Positions 19,543-30,188 of a stretch of DNA of 64,000 nt are shown here, in pieces. The stretch spans positions 62,001 to 126,000 of the forward strand of contig NZ_SJXH01000002.1 in NCBI RefSeq assembly GCF_004336635.1, read 5' to 3'. The notes under the pieces were generated by a model. It worked only from the letters and a program-made list of their open reading frames with translations, was not told where the DNA came from and ran no database searches. The position numbers and the translations under genes are program-made. This stretch comes from Acinetobacter sp. ANC 4862 (lineage in GTDB: Bacteria > Pseudomonadota > Gammaproteobacteria > Pseudomonadales > Moraxellaceae). Position 1 is the first letter of the stretch, and each line of letters begins with the position of its first letter.

Positions 19543-19932
19543 ATGAAATCATCCATGTTCAAATCTCTTTCTTTGGGTCTATTGACCACTGCTGTAATGT
19601 CACTTTCAGTGACCCACGCAGCGAAACAACAAGATGAAAATATTGAAGTCACACCGATTCAAAAAGTGACCCAACAAGAACTTGCAGCTATTTATGTGCT
19701 GTCAGAAGTCTGCCCAAGTCTGGTGAAAGATGATGCGCAGTTTTCGAGAGGATATTCCAAACTTGCGCAGGAATATTTACCTCAGGAAAAAGATGCAGTT
19801 TCAGCTTTATCCAAACTGAGTAAAGAGAAAAAATTTAAATCCATTTTAGCTGAAGCACGCAGTGATGCGAAAAAAGCCGGCGACTCAAAAAACAAAGAAA
19901 TTTGCCAAGAACTGACGACTTATAACAATTAA
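19543..19932 (+). CDS. Small secreted protein, MCR_0457-like, copy 2
   Basis: 129 residues with a signal peptide ending near VTHA (residue 26) and a lysine-rich helical mature part. Its two cysteines (SEVCPSLV and EICQELT) align with copy 1, as do ELAAIYVLSEVCP / STQVMAEVCP and FKSILAEARSDAKK / YKSVLDEARQAAKE. Overall identity is low, so the duplication is old. An AT-rich gap with its own terminator lies before it. The function is unknown. Confidence 0.75.
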   Translation: MKSSMFKSLSLGLLTTAVMSLSVTHAAKQQDENIEVTPIQKVTQQELAAIYVLSEVCPSLVKDDAQFSRGYSKLAQEYLPQEKDAVSALSKLSKEKKFKSILAEARSDAKKAGDSKNKEICQELTTYNN

Positions 19933-20047
19933 CACAAATTGGTTACAATACTTTTGAAATAAGCCGATTTCCCCATAGAAGTCGGCCTAGCTTTATCCTA
20001 GAATGCTAGGCTCTTTGTGCCTTATTCACGTATTGGAACCACCTAGA

Positions 20048-21196
20048 ATGACCAGAAAAAGCGCCCTTGCTGCATTATTACTTTTACCGAGTTTCACATA
20101 CGCAGCAACTGTCTTATCTGCACCACCAGAACTCAATAATAAATCTTATGTTTTGATGGACTATGAGACGGGGCAAATCCTCGCAGCAAAAAATGAAAAT
20201 GAAAAATTAGCCCCTGCTTCAATGACCAAGATGATGACCAGTTACATCATCGAACAGAAGTTGTTGAGTGGTGATCTAACGGAAAATGAAAAAGTTCGTA
20301 TGAACGAATCGGCATGGTGTCGTGGTAGTAGCACGGAATCATGTATGTATGTACCGCTGAACGGTACTGCAACAGCATTGGAAATGCTCCGCGGGATTAT
20401 CATCCAGTCAGGTAATGATGCTTCTAAAGCCATGGCAGAACATATTGCTGGTAATGAAGGCACTTTTGCTCACATGATGAATGAGGAAGCAAAACGTATC
20501 GGCATGACCAATACCAGCTTTATCAATGCAACTGGTATGCCTGCTGAAGGTCACTACTCGACTGCAAAAGATATGGCGACACTTGCACAACATATCATTC
20601 ATGACAGCTCAAAATATTACCCAATCTACTCTGAAAAAGAATTTACCTTTAACGGCATTAAACAAGGCAACCGTAATGCCTTGCTTTATACCGACCCAAG
20701 TGTAGACGGTTTAAAAACGGGTCATACTGAAGAAGCAGGTTACTGTTTAACGACTTCTGCCAAACGTGGTCCACTGCGTTTAATCTCAGTGATTTTTGGT
20801 GCGCCAAGCATGAACGAGCGTGCATCTCAAACACGTGAAATTTTGGCTTGGGGTTATGCAAACTTTGAAACCGTTAAAGTTCAACCTGCGAATCAGGTCT
20901 TGGCTAAAGCGAAAGTTTGGTATGGTAAAAGCAATGACGTTCAAATTGGCTTAGCTGAAAACTTCAACGTTACCATGCAGAAAGGTCAGGCTAACGCGAT
21001 CAAAACCCAACTGGTTGTTCAACCTAAACTCACTGCACCGCTTAAAAAAGGTCAAGTGGTTGGTAAATATGTAGCCAGCATTAATGGTAAAGTCATTTCA
21101 GAAAAACCACTTGTTGCACTTCAAGACGTTGAAGAAGCAGGTTTCTTTGCAAAAATGATTGACCATATCAAACAATTCTTTAGTAACTTGTTTTAA
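20048..21196 (+). CDS. dacC: D-alanyl-D-alanine carboxypeptidase (PBP5/6 family)
   Basis: Low-molecular-weight penicillin-binding protein that trims the terminal D-Ala of peptidoglycan stems. 382 residues: signal peptide to about residue 18, then the SxxK serine in PASMTKMM, the SxN in IQSGND and KTG in DGLKTGHTEEAG. A C-terminal PBP5-type domain and an amphipathic tail (MIDHIKQFFSNLF) for membrane association follow. Start at 20048 (MTRKSALAAL) fits the signal peptide; the frame runs upstream to 20003 without reason. Whether it is dacA or dacC is not resolved. Confidence 0.92.
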   Translation: MTRKSALAALLLLPSFTYAATVLSAPPELNNKSYVLMDYETGQILAAKNENEKLAPASMTKMMTSYIIEQKLLSGDLTENEKVRMNESAWCRGSSTESCMYVPLNGTATALEMLRGIIIQSGNDASKAMAEHIAGNEGTFAHMMNEEAKRIGMTNTSFINATGMPAEGHYSTAKDMATLAQHIIHDSSKYYPIYSEKEFTFNGIKQGNRNALLYTDPSVDGLKTGHTEEAGYCLTTSAKRGPLRLISVIFGAPSMNERASQTREILAWGYANFETVKVQPANQVLAKAKVWYGKSNDVQIGLAENFNVTMQKGQANAIKTQLVVQPKLTAPLKKGQVVGKYVASINGKVISEKPLVALQDVEEAGFFAKMIDHIKQFFSNLF

Positions 21197-21234
21197 TTAA
21201 ATTTAAAGTTTTAATTTAGTCTTAAACTAAAGAT

Positions 21235-21267
21235 AAAGCACTCCTACTTCGGTATGGGTGCTTTTTT
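21235..21267 (+). terminator. Terminator after the carboxypeptidase gene
   Basis: AAAGCACTCCT...GGGTGCTTTTTT hairpin. Confidence 0.8.
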
Positions 21268-21305
21268 ATTTTATAATGACTGCATACCATTACCACTGAA
21301 TACGC

Positions 21306-21863
21306 ATGATGAAAAAGAATATTCGCCCTTATTTAGATCACCATCCTAAAATTGATGCCACTTGCTACATTGATGAAATGTCCATGGTGATTGGTGACGT
21401 GACTTTGGCTGAAAATGTCTCGGTGTGGCCTTTTGCTGTGATTCGTGGTGATGTGAATCATATTCATATTGGTAAAAACAGTAATGTTCAAGATCATGCG
21501 ATGTTGCATGTGAGTCATAAAAAAGCCGACAAGCCTGAAGGCTCACCGCTAATTATTGGCGAAGATGTCACCATTGGACATCATGTAAAATTACATGGCT
21601 GTACCATTGGTAATCGTGTATTAGTTGGCATCAGCAGCATTGTTTTAGATGACGTAGTGATTGAAGATGATGTGATGATTGGTGCAGGTTCTTTGGTTCC
21701 ACCACGAAAACGTCTTGAAAGTGGTTATTTATATGTGGGTAGTCCGGTACAAAAAGTCCGTCCGCTTACAGATAAAGAAAAAGAATTTTTGCCTTATTCA
21801 GCACGGCATTATGTGAAGGTGGCGGGGAATTATATAGATAATAAACATTACAATCTAAAATAG
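21306..21863 (+). CDS. Gamma-carbonic anhydrase family protein
   Basis: 185-residue left-handed beta-helix protein of hexapeptide repeats, YrdA/CaiE type. Metal-ligand histidines of the family are present in DHAMLHVSH and IGHHVKLHGC. The opening VWPFAVIRGDVNHIHIG is characteristic. It may be a zinc carbonic anhydrase, though many homologues show no measured activity. A second ATG at 21309 is equally possible. The next gene starts 7 bases after its stop. Confidence 0.9.
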   Translation: MMKKNIRPYLDHHPKIDATCYIDEMSMVIGDVTLAENVSVWPFAVIRGDVNHIHIGKNSNVQDHAMLHVSHKKADKPEGSPLIIGEDVTIGHHVKLHGCTIGNRVLVGISSIVLDDVVIEDDVMIGAGSLVPPRKRLESGYLYVGSPVQKVRPLTDKEKEFLPYSARHYVKVAGNYIDNKHYNLK

Positions 21864-21870
21864 ATAAACC

Positions 21871-23079
21871 ATGAAGCACTATCAAGATACTCAAACAGGT
21901 CAAATATACGCATTTGAGGATGATTTCAATCCATTTATCTCAGATAATCGTAATATTCCTAAAACATTAACAGACGTAATTAAGAATAAACCAACTGATA
22001 CGTCTGTTTGGTATTGGGGAGATTGGATTGAAAAATCAGATGCTCCTTTTGACTATATAGAGCCGATTTCTAGTGTGCCATCATATAACCCTGCTTGGAT
22101 GGTTCATTTAAGACCTTATTCAGCAATAGTTAACGATAGCAAAAAACAAATAAGTCTCTCATTAGAACAAATTAATGAAAATTCTTATGTTGGAATGGAA
22201 TTATCAGAAGTAGTAGGAATACTCCCTTTAGGAATTAATGAAGGGTTGGATGCATTGGTAAGCTACGATGGAGCAATAGCAATTCCCCAGTGCAATTCTT
22301 TTTCAACAAGATCTGAAGGAATTGCCAAATTAAATGAAATCCTATGTTCCTTATTATTAGGTGGGATACACGCTGAAGTTTTGCATTCACATGAACTGGA
22401 GATAGGATCACTATATGAAAAAACCACTCTGTTTTCTTATACTCCATCTCTTCATACTAGATTAAGATTAAATTGGGCATCTATAACTGAACGACTTGAA
22501 CCTCTAATGTCCCCTAGAGTTTTGAGTTTTGGAAATATAGAAAAATCTTTTTTTGAAGGGCAGGATGTCATTAAATCTCTTACTAGATTTACGCCTTTTT
22601 TTCTTATAAATGGTTATACATCTTTAATTAATCAAAACAATAACGATGCGCTTAACAATCTGTGGATAGTTGTAGAGCAACTCACAGAGATTTTATGGAT
22701 AAATATATATAAAAAACAAAAATTTAAATATCCATTAAGAGTACAAAAATGTCATACTAATCTAAAGGGTGCTATAAATCGAAAATCAATTCATGCTAAA
22801 CATAAGCTTTTGAGGCTATCTAAAATTATTACAAGGGATACTTATAAAATATTAGATCGTGCACGTGATACTCGTAATGACTTAGCACATAGAGGGCTTC
22901 AAGCAGACCGAAAAGTAATAATTGAACTATGGGATACCTTATCGGAACTATTTGAAATTGCTACTTCTCGTGAAAATCTAGGTATCCGAGCATTAAAAGT
23001 AGGAGGAGAGATTAATTGGGATATTCCTAGTAGTACTAACTTTAATGAGTGGCAAGAATTAGCCATTTCAATGAAATAG
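21871..23079 (+). CDS. Unrecognised protein with HEPN-like C-terminus
   Basis: 402 residues, no signal peptide or membrane segment, no family recognised. Near residues 330-343 it reads ARDTRNDLAHRG, which contains the R-x4-H pattern (RNDLAH) of HEPN ribonucleases. This motif sits in a predicted helical region following a lysine-rich stretch. HEPN proteins are frequent in toxin-antitoxin and phage-defence systems, but no partner gene lies beside it. It starts 7 bases after the carbonic anhydrase stop with no clear ribosome site. It looks more AT-rich than its neighbours, and a 9-bp tandem array follows. It may be an acquired gene. It could also be a non-enzymatic HEPN domain. Confidence 0.6.
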   Translation: MKHYQDTQTGQIYAFEDDFNPFISDNRNIPKTLTDVIKNKPTDTSVWYWGDWIEKSDAPFDYIEPISSVPSYNPAWMVHLRPYSAIVNDSKKQISLSLEQINENSYVGMELSEVVGILPLGINEGLDALVSYDGAIAIPQCNSFSTRSEGIAKLNEILCSLLLGGIHAEVLHSHELEIGSLYEKTTLFSYTPSLHTRLRLNWASITERLEPLMSPRVLSFGNIEKSFFEGQDVIKSLTRFTPFFLINGYTSLINQNNNDALNNLWIVVEQLTEILWINIYKKQKFKYPLRVQKCHTNLKGAINRKSIHAKHKLLRLSKIITRDTYKILDRARDTRNDLAHRGLQADRKVIIELWDTLSELFEIATSRENLGIRALKVGGEINWDIPSSTNFNEWQELAISMK

Positions 23080-23384
23080 CACTCATTAATAAAATTCAGT
23101 TTATCTAAAATTAATTTCTAAACTGACTCACTTAGATCATTTTAAACATTTCTAGCATTTCTAGCATTTCTAGCATTTCTAGCATTTCTAGCATTTCTAG
23201 CATTTCTAGCATTTCTAGCATTTCTAGCATTTCTAGCATTTCATGCTTACAATTTAAGCAATGCTCTATAGGATTAATTATTTAAAATTAATAAATTCTT
23301 GAGTGATTAAAGAAATCCCCTCCCAACATAGCCACCGCCCCCTAAATTTTGTAGAATAGCCATTTTATTCCTTGGTGCTTTTCA
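23080..23384. other. Intergenic stretch holding the 9-bp array
   Basis: AT-rich region between the HEPN-like gene and the NUDIX gene. Apart from the tandem array no gene or clear promoter was seen. Confidence 0.5.
23148..23241. repeat. 9-bp tandem repeat, about ten copies
   Basis: Uninterrupted repeats of CATTTCTAG, perfect across all copies, ending in a diverged CATTTCATG. The unit is three codons long. On the - strand it reads as repeated Met-Leu-Glu in one frame, ending shortly after, which is probably not translated. The array lies about 145 bases upstream of the NUDIX gene. Confidence 0.92.
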
Positions 23385-23870
23385 ATGACCGCTTGGACTG
23401 CTCACGTTACGGTTGCTACTGTCGTCGAAAAAGACGGAAAATTTCTGTTTGTTGAAGAACATACGGAAGGCGTAACACATACCGTGTTCAATCAGCCTGC
23501 AGGTCATGTCGAATGTGGCGAAACCATTATCGATGCTGCCATTCGCGAAACCATGGAAGAAACCGGACATACAGTGAGTATTGAATCACTACTTGGTATT
23601 TATACCTATACCCCACCGATGTTTCCAGATCGCACCTATTTCCGTTTCTGCTTTTTAGCAAAATCGATTGCGCATGATGAACATGCAACATTAGATACAG
23701 GAATCATTGGCGCAGTCTGGATGACTTTGGATGAACTGAAAGAATCGGCACGTGCGCGTAGCCCCTTGGTAATTAAAGCCATTGAAGATGCTCTTTCAGG
23801 CAAAAAATACCCTTTATCGCTCATTTACGAGCACCAAAATTCTCCCTTAATTTCAACTTTGGATGCTTAA
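23385..23870 (+). CDS. NUDIX hydrolase (NudJ-like)
   Basis: 161-residue NUDIX pyrophosphohydrolase. The Nudix box is [20 protein letters not shown] followed by TG, with the REUXEE core intact (about residues 40-62). Similar length and position next to mnmA suggest the NudJ group (thiamine pyrophosphate and nucleotide phosphatase). The stop overlaps the first ATG of mnmA, so the genes are coupled. Confidence 0.9.
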   Translation: MTAWTAHVTVATVVEKDGKFLFVEEHTEGVTHTVFNQPAGHVECGETIIDAAIRETMEETGHTVSIESLLGIYTYTPPMFPDRTYFRFCFLAKSIAHDEHATLDTGIIGAVWMTLDELKESARARSPLVIKAIEDALSGKKYPLSLIYEHQNSPLISTLDA

Positions 23871-25008
23871 TCCTATGCAACAACGTGTCATCGTCGGTAT
23901 GTCTGGTGGTGTAGATTCTTCTGTTTCTGCAGCACTTCTTCTTCAACAAGGATATCAAGTTGAAGGACTTTTCATGAAAAACTGGGAAGAAGATGACGGC
24001 ACGGAATATTGCACGGCAATGGAAGACCTTGCCGATGCGCAAGCCGTTTGCGACAAAATTGGCATCAAACTGCATACCGCCAACTTTGCCATGGAATATT
24101 GGGATCGTGTTTTTGAGCATTTTCTGGCGGAATATGCGTCTGGTCGCACACCGAATCCAGATATCTTATGTAATAAAGAAATCAAATTCCGTGCCTTTCT
24201 AGACCATGCGATTAATCTGGGTGCAGATTTTATTGCTACTGGTCATTACTGCCGTCGTGGTGAAACCATGACCAATTCGCGCGGTGAAGAATACGCGCCT
24301 TTATTACGCGGCTTTGACCAAAACAAAGATCAAACTTATTTCTTACATGCTGTACATGGTCGTGAAATTAACAAGACTTTGTTCCCTGTGGGCGAAATTG
24401 AAAAACCGGAAGTTCGTCGTATTGCTGAAGAACTGGGTCTTGCAACAGCGAAGAAAAAAGATTCAACCGGCATTTGCTTTATTGGCGAACGCCGTTTTAA
24501 TGACTTTTTAAAACAGTATTTACCTGCCCAAGCTGGAAAAATTCTATTAGATACCGGTAAAGAGGTTGGTGAACATCACGGCTTAATGTACTATACGCTC
24601 GGTCAACGTGGCGGCATCGGCTTGGGTGGTCTTAAAGGCGAATCTGAAGGTGCATGGTTTGTTCTGTATAAAGATATTGAAAATAACCGCCTCGTCATTG
24701 GTCAGGGTCATGAGCATCCACTGATGCAAAGTACTATACTTTGGAGTGAAGCGATTGACTGGGTCGCGGGTGAACAAGAGATTCCAGAGACTGGTTTCCG
24801 TTGCACTGCGAAAACGCGTTATCGCCAACCCGATCAAGACTGTGTTATTTATAAAGATGCCGATATGCCAAATGGTGTACGCGTTGAATTTGACGAACCG
24901 CAACGTGCGGTGACTCCAGGACAAAGTGTAGTGTTCTACGCAGATGAAGTTTGTTTAGGTGGTGGTGTGATTCATCATACCAATGCGCCAAAACCTGATT
25001 TTATTTAA
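23863..25008 (+). CDS. mnmA: tRNA-specific 2-thiouridylase MnmA
   Basis: ATP-dependent enzyme that thiolates U34 in tRNAs for Lys, Glu and Gln. The PP-loop is GMSGGVDSS, the catalytic Cys is in [10 protein letters not shown] and the second Cys is in [11 protein letters not shown]. 381 residues, normal length. The ATG at 23863 overlaps the NUDIX stop; the ATG at 23875 (MQQRVIV) is an alternative. The order nudJ-mnmA-hflD-purB matches enterobacteria. Confidence 0.97.
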   Translation: MLNPMQQRVIVGMSGGVDSSVSAALLLQQGYQVEGLFMKNWEEDDGTEYCTAMEDLADAQAVCDKIGIKLHTANFAMEYWDRVFEHFLAEYASGRTPNPDILCNKEIKFRAFLDHAINLGADFIATGHYCRRGETMTNSRGEEYAPLLRGFDQNKDQTYFLHAVHGREINKTLFPVGEIEKPEVRRIAEELGLATAKKKDSTGICFIGERRFNDFLKQYLPAQAGKILLDTGKEVGEHHGLMYYTLGQRGGIGLGGLKGESEGAWFVLYKDIENNRLVIGQGHEHPLMQSTILWSEAIDWVAGEQEIPETGFRCTAKTRYRQPDQDCVIYKDADMPNGVRVEFDEPQRAVTPGQSVVFYADEVCLGGGVIHHTNAPKPDFI

Positions 25009-25023
25009 AAGGAAGCGATAGGC

Positions 25024-25755
25024 ATGGCTGAGTTACCCTTTCAACAGCCTCAAACTTTGAATGTACGCCAAAACCGTGCTTTGGCGTTGGCAGCTGTGTT
25101 TCAATCGACACAGCTGACCCATATGACCGCCATGTCTGGACAGCAGAGTATTGGTGAAAGCGGTAGCTTCTATCTAGAGCAACTCATTAAAGCCAGCCTG
25201 AATATCCGCCCTACCGCCAATGAATCCTGCCAAACCTTAGATTTTTTTAATCAACTTGCCGATATTTCCCTCGGTTTAAAGACTTTAGAAAATAGTATTA
25301 ACCAACCATTCAACCCATCTCCCAAATCTCGTTTACCTAAATTATCTAGCGCCAAGTTGCCGATGAGCTATGCAATGGCGCTATTACAGTTAGAGAAAAA
25401 AGTTTATAGCAATCCAAAATTTGTGGAAATTATTGAAAAGTCACAACAAAAAATATTAAAGCAACTTTCATTTTTTGATAATAATTATTTACATCCCAGT
25501 ATTATTGCCAATCTTGCTCAAACCTATGTCGAAACTGCAGGACAAATTAATCCGCGCATTATGGTCAAAGGCAACGCCCAAGCGTTTAAAGATACTTCTC
25601 ATACCAACCGTATTCGCGCTTCCCTGTTTACTGGCCTACAACTGGCGCACTTATGGCGCCAAATGGGTGGCAGTTCATGGGGCATGATTTTCAGTAAGCG
25701 CAAGCTGCTTCAAGATATTCAAGATCTTGCCCGTTTACAGTATCAGGTGGTTTAA
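25024..25755 (+). CDS. hflD: HflD-like protein
   Basis: 243 residues, helical, 15 bases after mnmA. In E. coli HflD is a membrane-associated regulator of lambda lysogenization that binds CII. Its normal cellular role is unclear. The ending [20 protein letters not shown] is the family signature and the mnmA-hflD-purB order is conserved. Confidence 0.9.
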   Translation: MAELPFQQPQTLNVRQNRALALAAVFQSTQLTHMTAMSGQQSIGESGSFYLEQLIKASLNIRPTANESCQTLDFFNQLADISLGLKTLENSINQPFNPSPKSRLPKLSSAKLPMSYAMALLQLEKKVYSNPKFVEIIEKSQQKILKQLSFFDNNYLHPSIIANLAQTYVETAGQINPRIMVKGNAQAFKDTSHTNRIRASLFTGLQLAHLWRQMGGSSWGMIFSKRKLLQDIQDLARLQYQVV

Positions 25756-27463
<1,708 letters not shown>

Positions 27464-27479
27464 TTAAATTTTAGTCAGA

Positions 27480-27507
27480 AAAAGCGAAGCTTCGGCTTCG
27501 CTTTTTT
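27480..27507 (+). terminator. Terminator after purB
   Basis: AAAAGCGAAGC-TTCG-GCTTCGCTTTTTT. Confidence 0.9.
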
Positions 27508-27544
27508 ATTATAATTCCACTACTTTATAGTCGAAAACAATAAG

Positions 27545-28219
27545 ATGATTGAATACCAACTCACCTTAAAACACTGGCTTGGTTTAGGTTTTATAACCAT
27601 TGCCATAGTGATCGCAAGTATTCGTCCTTTAGAATTTGAAGCCTATATCCTGCATCAGCTCGGCACAATCTTTATGCTCGCTGCCTTATTGTTTACCCAA
27701 AAGAAAATTGGCCTGAGTTTTTACAGTTTTGCGCTCTATCTTATTTTTTTACTGATTCATATTGTGGGAGCACATTACCTATATTCCTATGTGCCCTATA
27801 ACGAATGGCTAATTCAGCTGTTCAGTTTTGACCTCAATCAATCGATGGGCTGGTCACGCAATATGTATGACCGTTTAGTGCACCTTGCCTGTGGTGTACT
27901 GCTCTACCCCGTGCTACTGCGACTGTTTCATGTATGGCTGCCTGAGGCTAAACCCTTCACGCTGTTTTTATTGGTGGTCCAGTTTATCATGGCCACCAGT
28001 TTAATTTATGAATGGCTTGAATGGCTGATTGCAATTGGTTTATCGCCTGAAGATGCGGAAAACTACAATGGCCAGCAGGGCGATGTCTGGGATGCACATA
28101 TGGATATGCTGCTTGCAACACTTGGGGCTGCAAGCTACAGTCTGCTTCACCTGTGCTGGTGTCGGTATAAAAGCCTAGCTAAAGTACCACAACCAGAAAG
28201 CGACCAACACGCCCAGTGA
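27545..28219 (+). CDS. YjdF-family (DUF2238) membrane protein
   Basis: 224 residues with about six hydrophobic segments. The family signatures are MYDRLVHLACG, YEWLEWLIA and GQQGDVWDAHMDMLLATLGA, matching E. coli YjdF. The function is unknown. The last 45 bases overlap the 3' end of the convergent cytochrome gene. Confidence 0.87.
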   Translation: MIEYQLTLKHWLGLGFITIAIVIASIRPLEFEAYILHQLGTIFMLAALLFTQKKIGLSFYSFALYLIFLLIHIVGAHYLYSYVPYNEWLIQLFSFDLNQSMGWSRNMYDRLVHLACGVLLYPVLLRLFHVWLPEAKPFTLFLLVVQFIMATSLIYEWLEWLIAIGLSPEDAENYNGQQGDVWDAHMDMLLATLGAASYSLLHLCWCRYKSLAKVPQPESDQHAQ

Positions 28220-28792
28220 CAGAATTAAAGTAAACAGGGTGAACCATGAATGCGATTCTGCCCCCCAAAACATACGTTTTGCCAGCCATTTTTTAAGCAG
28301 AACACTATTCAGTGTCAGTGCTGCCAAGTGTAGCAAGACACTCGCTAAAAACAGATTGGCGAATAGCTCATGCACTTCTTTTAAACTGTGGCTCTGCGTA
28401 TAGTCGGTTAAAAATCCTGCCAGCACAGTTAAGGGCAACAGGCAAAAAACACCCAGTATGCTCAGCTGAAACAGGTTGGAACTGGCTGCTTTTAAAAATG
28501 ATGGGGAAAGCCATTGCTGCGGCTGTGCCCAATAGCGCTGTACAAATGGCTTGATCACATGAAATCGTCGGCTTAGCCCTGAAGGCTGAGTATGAGCCAG
28601 TCGAGGTGCAAAAAACTGCCATAAAATTCTTAAGATCAGGCTAATACCGAGTGTATAGCCAAATGCCATATGTACTTGATGCCATTCCTCTGCATCCCCC
28701 GTGAGATAAGCCCCAGTAAAGCTCAAAATAATGATGATATGCAAAAATCGAATCAGTAAATCTGTAGAAGATATTGTTGTGTTCTGAGCCAT
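28175..28792 (-). CDS. Cytochrome b561-type membrane protein
   Basis: About 205 residues with four hydrophobic helices. Histidines able to bind heme b lie in IRFLHIIII, WHQVHMAFGYT, KEVHELFANLF and VLLHLAAL. This fits the Ni/Fe-hydrogenase or b561 di-heme group, which transfers electrons across the membrane. Start at 28792 (MAQNTT) has AAGG upstream; the frame extends to 28828. The electron donor and partner are unknown. It converges on the YjdF-family gene with overlapping 3' ends. Confidence 0.8.
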   Translation of the reverse strand: MAQNTTISSTDLLIRFLHIIIILSFTGAYLTGDAEEWHQVHMAFGYTLGISLILRILWQFFAPRLAHTQPSGLSRRFHVIKPFVQRYWAQPQQWLSPSFLKAASSNLFQLSILGVFCLLPLTVLAGFLTDYTQSHSLKEVHELFANLFLASVLLHLAALTLNSVLLKKWLAKRMFWGAESHSWFTLFTLILSLGVLVAFWLWYFS

Positions 28793-28866
28793 AAAAAACC
28801 TTGGTTGACTGTATTTTAGTCGCAGCATAGCAGCTCAAGCTGAGCTGAATATTAAGATACAGTCAA

Positions 28867-28897
28867 AAAAAATGGCGCTCATTAGAGCGCCATTTTA
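28867..28897. terminator. Terminator after sohB
   Basis: AAAATGGCGCTC-ATTA-GAGCGCCATTTT, symmetric. Confidence 0.88.
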
Positions 28898-28918
28898 AAA
28901 TCAGAAGATCACTTTAAA

Positions 28919-29881
28919 TTAAAGCTTTGGATCACGCAGTTGAATGACATTCGCACTCGCTTTTGACAACGTTTCCATCACTTTATTCATCACTGCAGGC
29001 ACCAAACCATCTGCCATTTGTGCAGCTTGCAAGCCCAACTTTTCACCTAAAGTTGGTTTACGACGCATATCAAGCACATACACATCATGCTGTGCCAATA
29101 AACCCAGCAGATATTCATCTGAGGTTTGCAGTTTATCGACCAAGTTTAATTCAAGCGCATCTTTTCCATACCAATGCTCACCTGTTGCGACTTTTTCAAC
29201 ATTCAGTTGTGGGCGGTATTTTTCAACAAAGTGCTTGAACAACTCATGGGTTTGTTGCAATTCTTCTTCAAATTTCGCTTTACCTTCAGCGGTATTTTCG
29301 CCAAACATGGTTACGGTACGTTTAAACTCACCTGCGGTATAAAGCTCAAAATCGATATGCTTGTCTTTCAATAAACGGTTGAAGTTTGGCACTTGAGCAA
29401 CCACACCAATTGAACCCACAACGGCAAATGGCGCAGAAACAATTTCGTTGGCAATACATGCCATCATATAACCGCCACTTGCTGCAACCTTGTCGACGCA
29501 AATCGTCAGGTTAAAACCGGCATCACGCAGACGTACCAGTTGTGCAGCTGCTAGACCGTAGCCATGCACCATACCACCCGGACTTTCCAGGCGAACAACC
29601 ACACGGTCACGCCCCGCTTTTGCTGTCGCTAAAATAAGCGTAATTTCTTCACGTAAACTTTCTACTGCAGATGCAGCGGTATCACCCTTAAAATCGAGTA
29701 CATAAATTTTTTGATTATTCTTTTTACGTAACTTGGCTTCTTTTGAAAGCTGTTGAGTGAGTTGCAAGAGTTCAAATTTAGATGCTGTGGCTTGCGCAAT
29801 TTTTTTACGTTGTTCATTTACGCGCGCATTTAAATGGCTGATTCGAATTTCAGCCGGTAATTTGGGGTTATGGAATAACAT
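28919..29881 (-). CDS. sohB: SohB-like S49 peptidase
   Basis: 320-residue serine protease of the signal-peptide-peptidase (S49) family. The nucleophile Ser lies in VAASGGYMMACIAN, and RLESPGGMVHGYG and VGSIGVVAQVPNFNRLL are family blocks. The general-base Lys of SohB/SppA likely lies in the ELYTAGEFKRT region. Unlike E. coli SohB no N-terminal membrane helix is visible; the N-terminus is charged and helical. It may therefore be cytoplasmic or peripherally bound. Confidence 0.88.
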   Translation of the reverse strand: MLFHNPKLPAEIRISHLNARVNEQRKKIAQATASKFELLQLTQQLSKEAKLRKKNNQKIYVLDFKGDTAASAVESLREEITLILATAKAGRDRVVVRLESPGGMVHGYGLAAAQLVRLRDAGFNLTICVDKVAASGGYMMACIANEIVSAPFAVVGSIGVVAQVPNFNRLLKDKHIDFELYTAGEFKRTVTMFGENTAEGKAKFEEELQQTHELFKHFVEKYRPQLNVEKVATGEHWYGKDALELNLVDKLQTSDEYLLGLLAQHDVYVLDMRRKPTLGEKLGLQAAQMADGLVPAVMNKVMETLSKASANVIQLRDPKL

Positions 29882-30145
29882 ATAAAATGATTTCTCTAAT
29901 TGTATCTTCTGTTGTCTTTAACATGAGGTCAAAACATTGAAAATTCAATATGAATTTTATAAATCATCCAATTGCAGAGATTCTTTTCCTTTAAGAACTT
30001 TATACAGCAAGACATTTTCTTAGCATAAAAACACATGCCTAAAGATAATCATCGAATAAAAAATAAAGATTAAATAATGACTAGTTGAACAAGTTGCATT
30101 TCGTTTTTAGACAAAAATATTTGATCAAAAAATTGATGATTCAAT
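29882..30145. other. AT-rich gap between pstB and sohB
   Basis: Very AT-rich, no gene seen. It contains the sohB promoter region. The pstB terminator lies at its left-reading end. Confidence 0.5.
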
Positions 30146-30173
30146 AAAAAAAAGAGCCTTTCGGCTCTTTTTC
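30146..30173. terminator. Terminator of the pst operon
   Basis: AAAAAAGAGCC-TTTC-GGCTCTTTTTC, 16 bases beyond the pstB stop. Confidence 0.88.
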
Positions 30174-30188
30174 AATACAGTCATTTGA

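Noticed and set aside
23148..23241. CRISPR array
   Set aside because: Units are 9 bp, contiguous and without spacers; it is a simple tandem repeat.
23148..23241. Met-Leu-Glu repeat peptide on the - strand
   Set aside because: It has no ribosome site and only exists because each 9-bp unit contains ATG and no stop in one frame.
29882..30145. Small RNA or phoU remnant near pstB
   Set aside because: Only AT-rich sequence, with no coding or structural signal.
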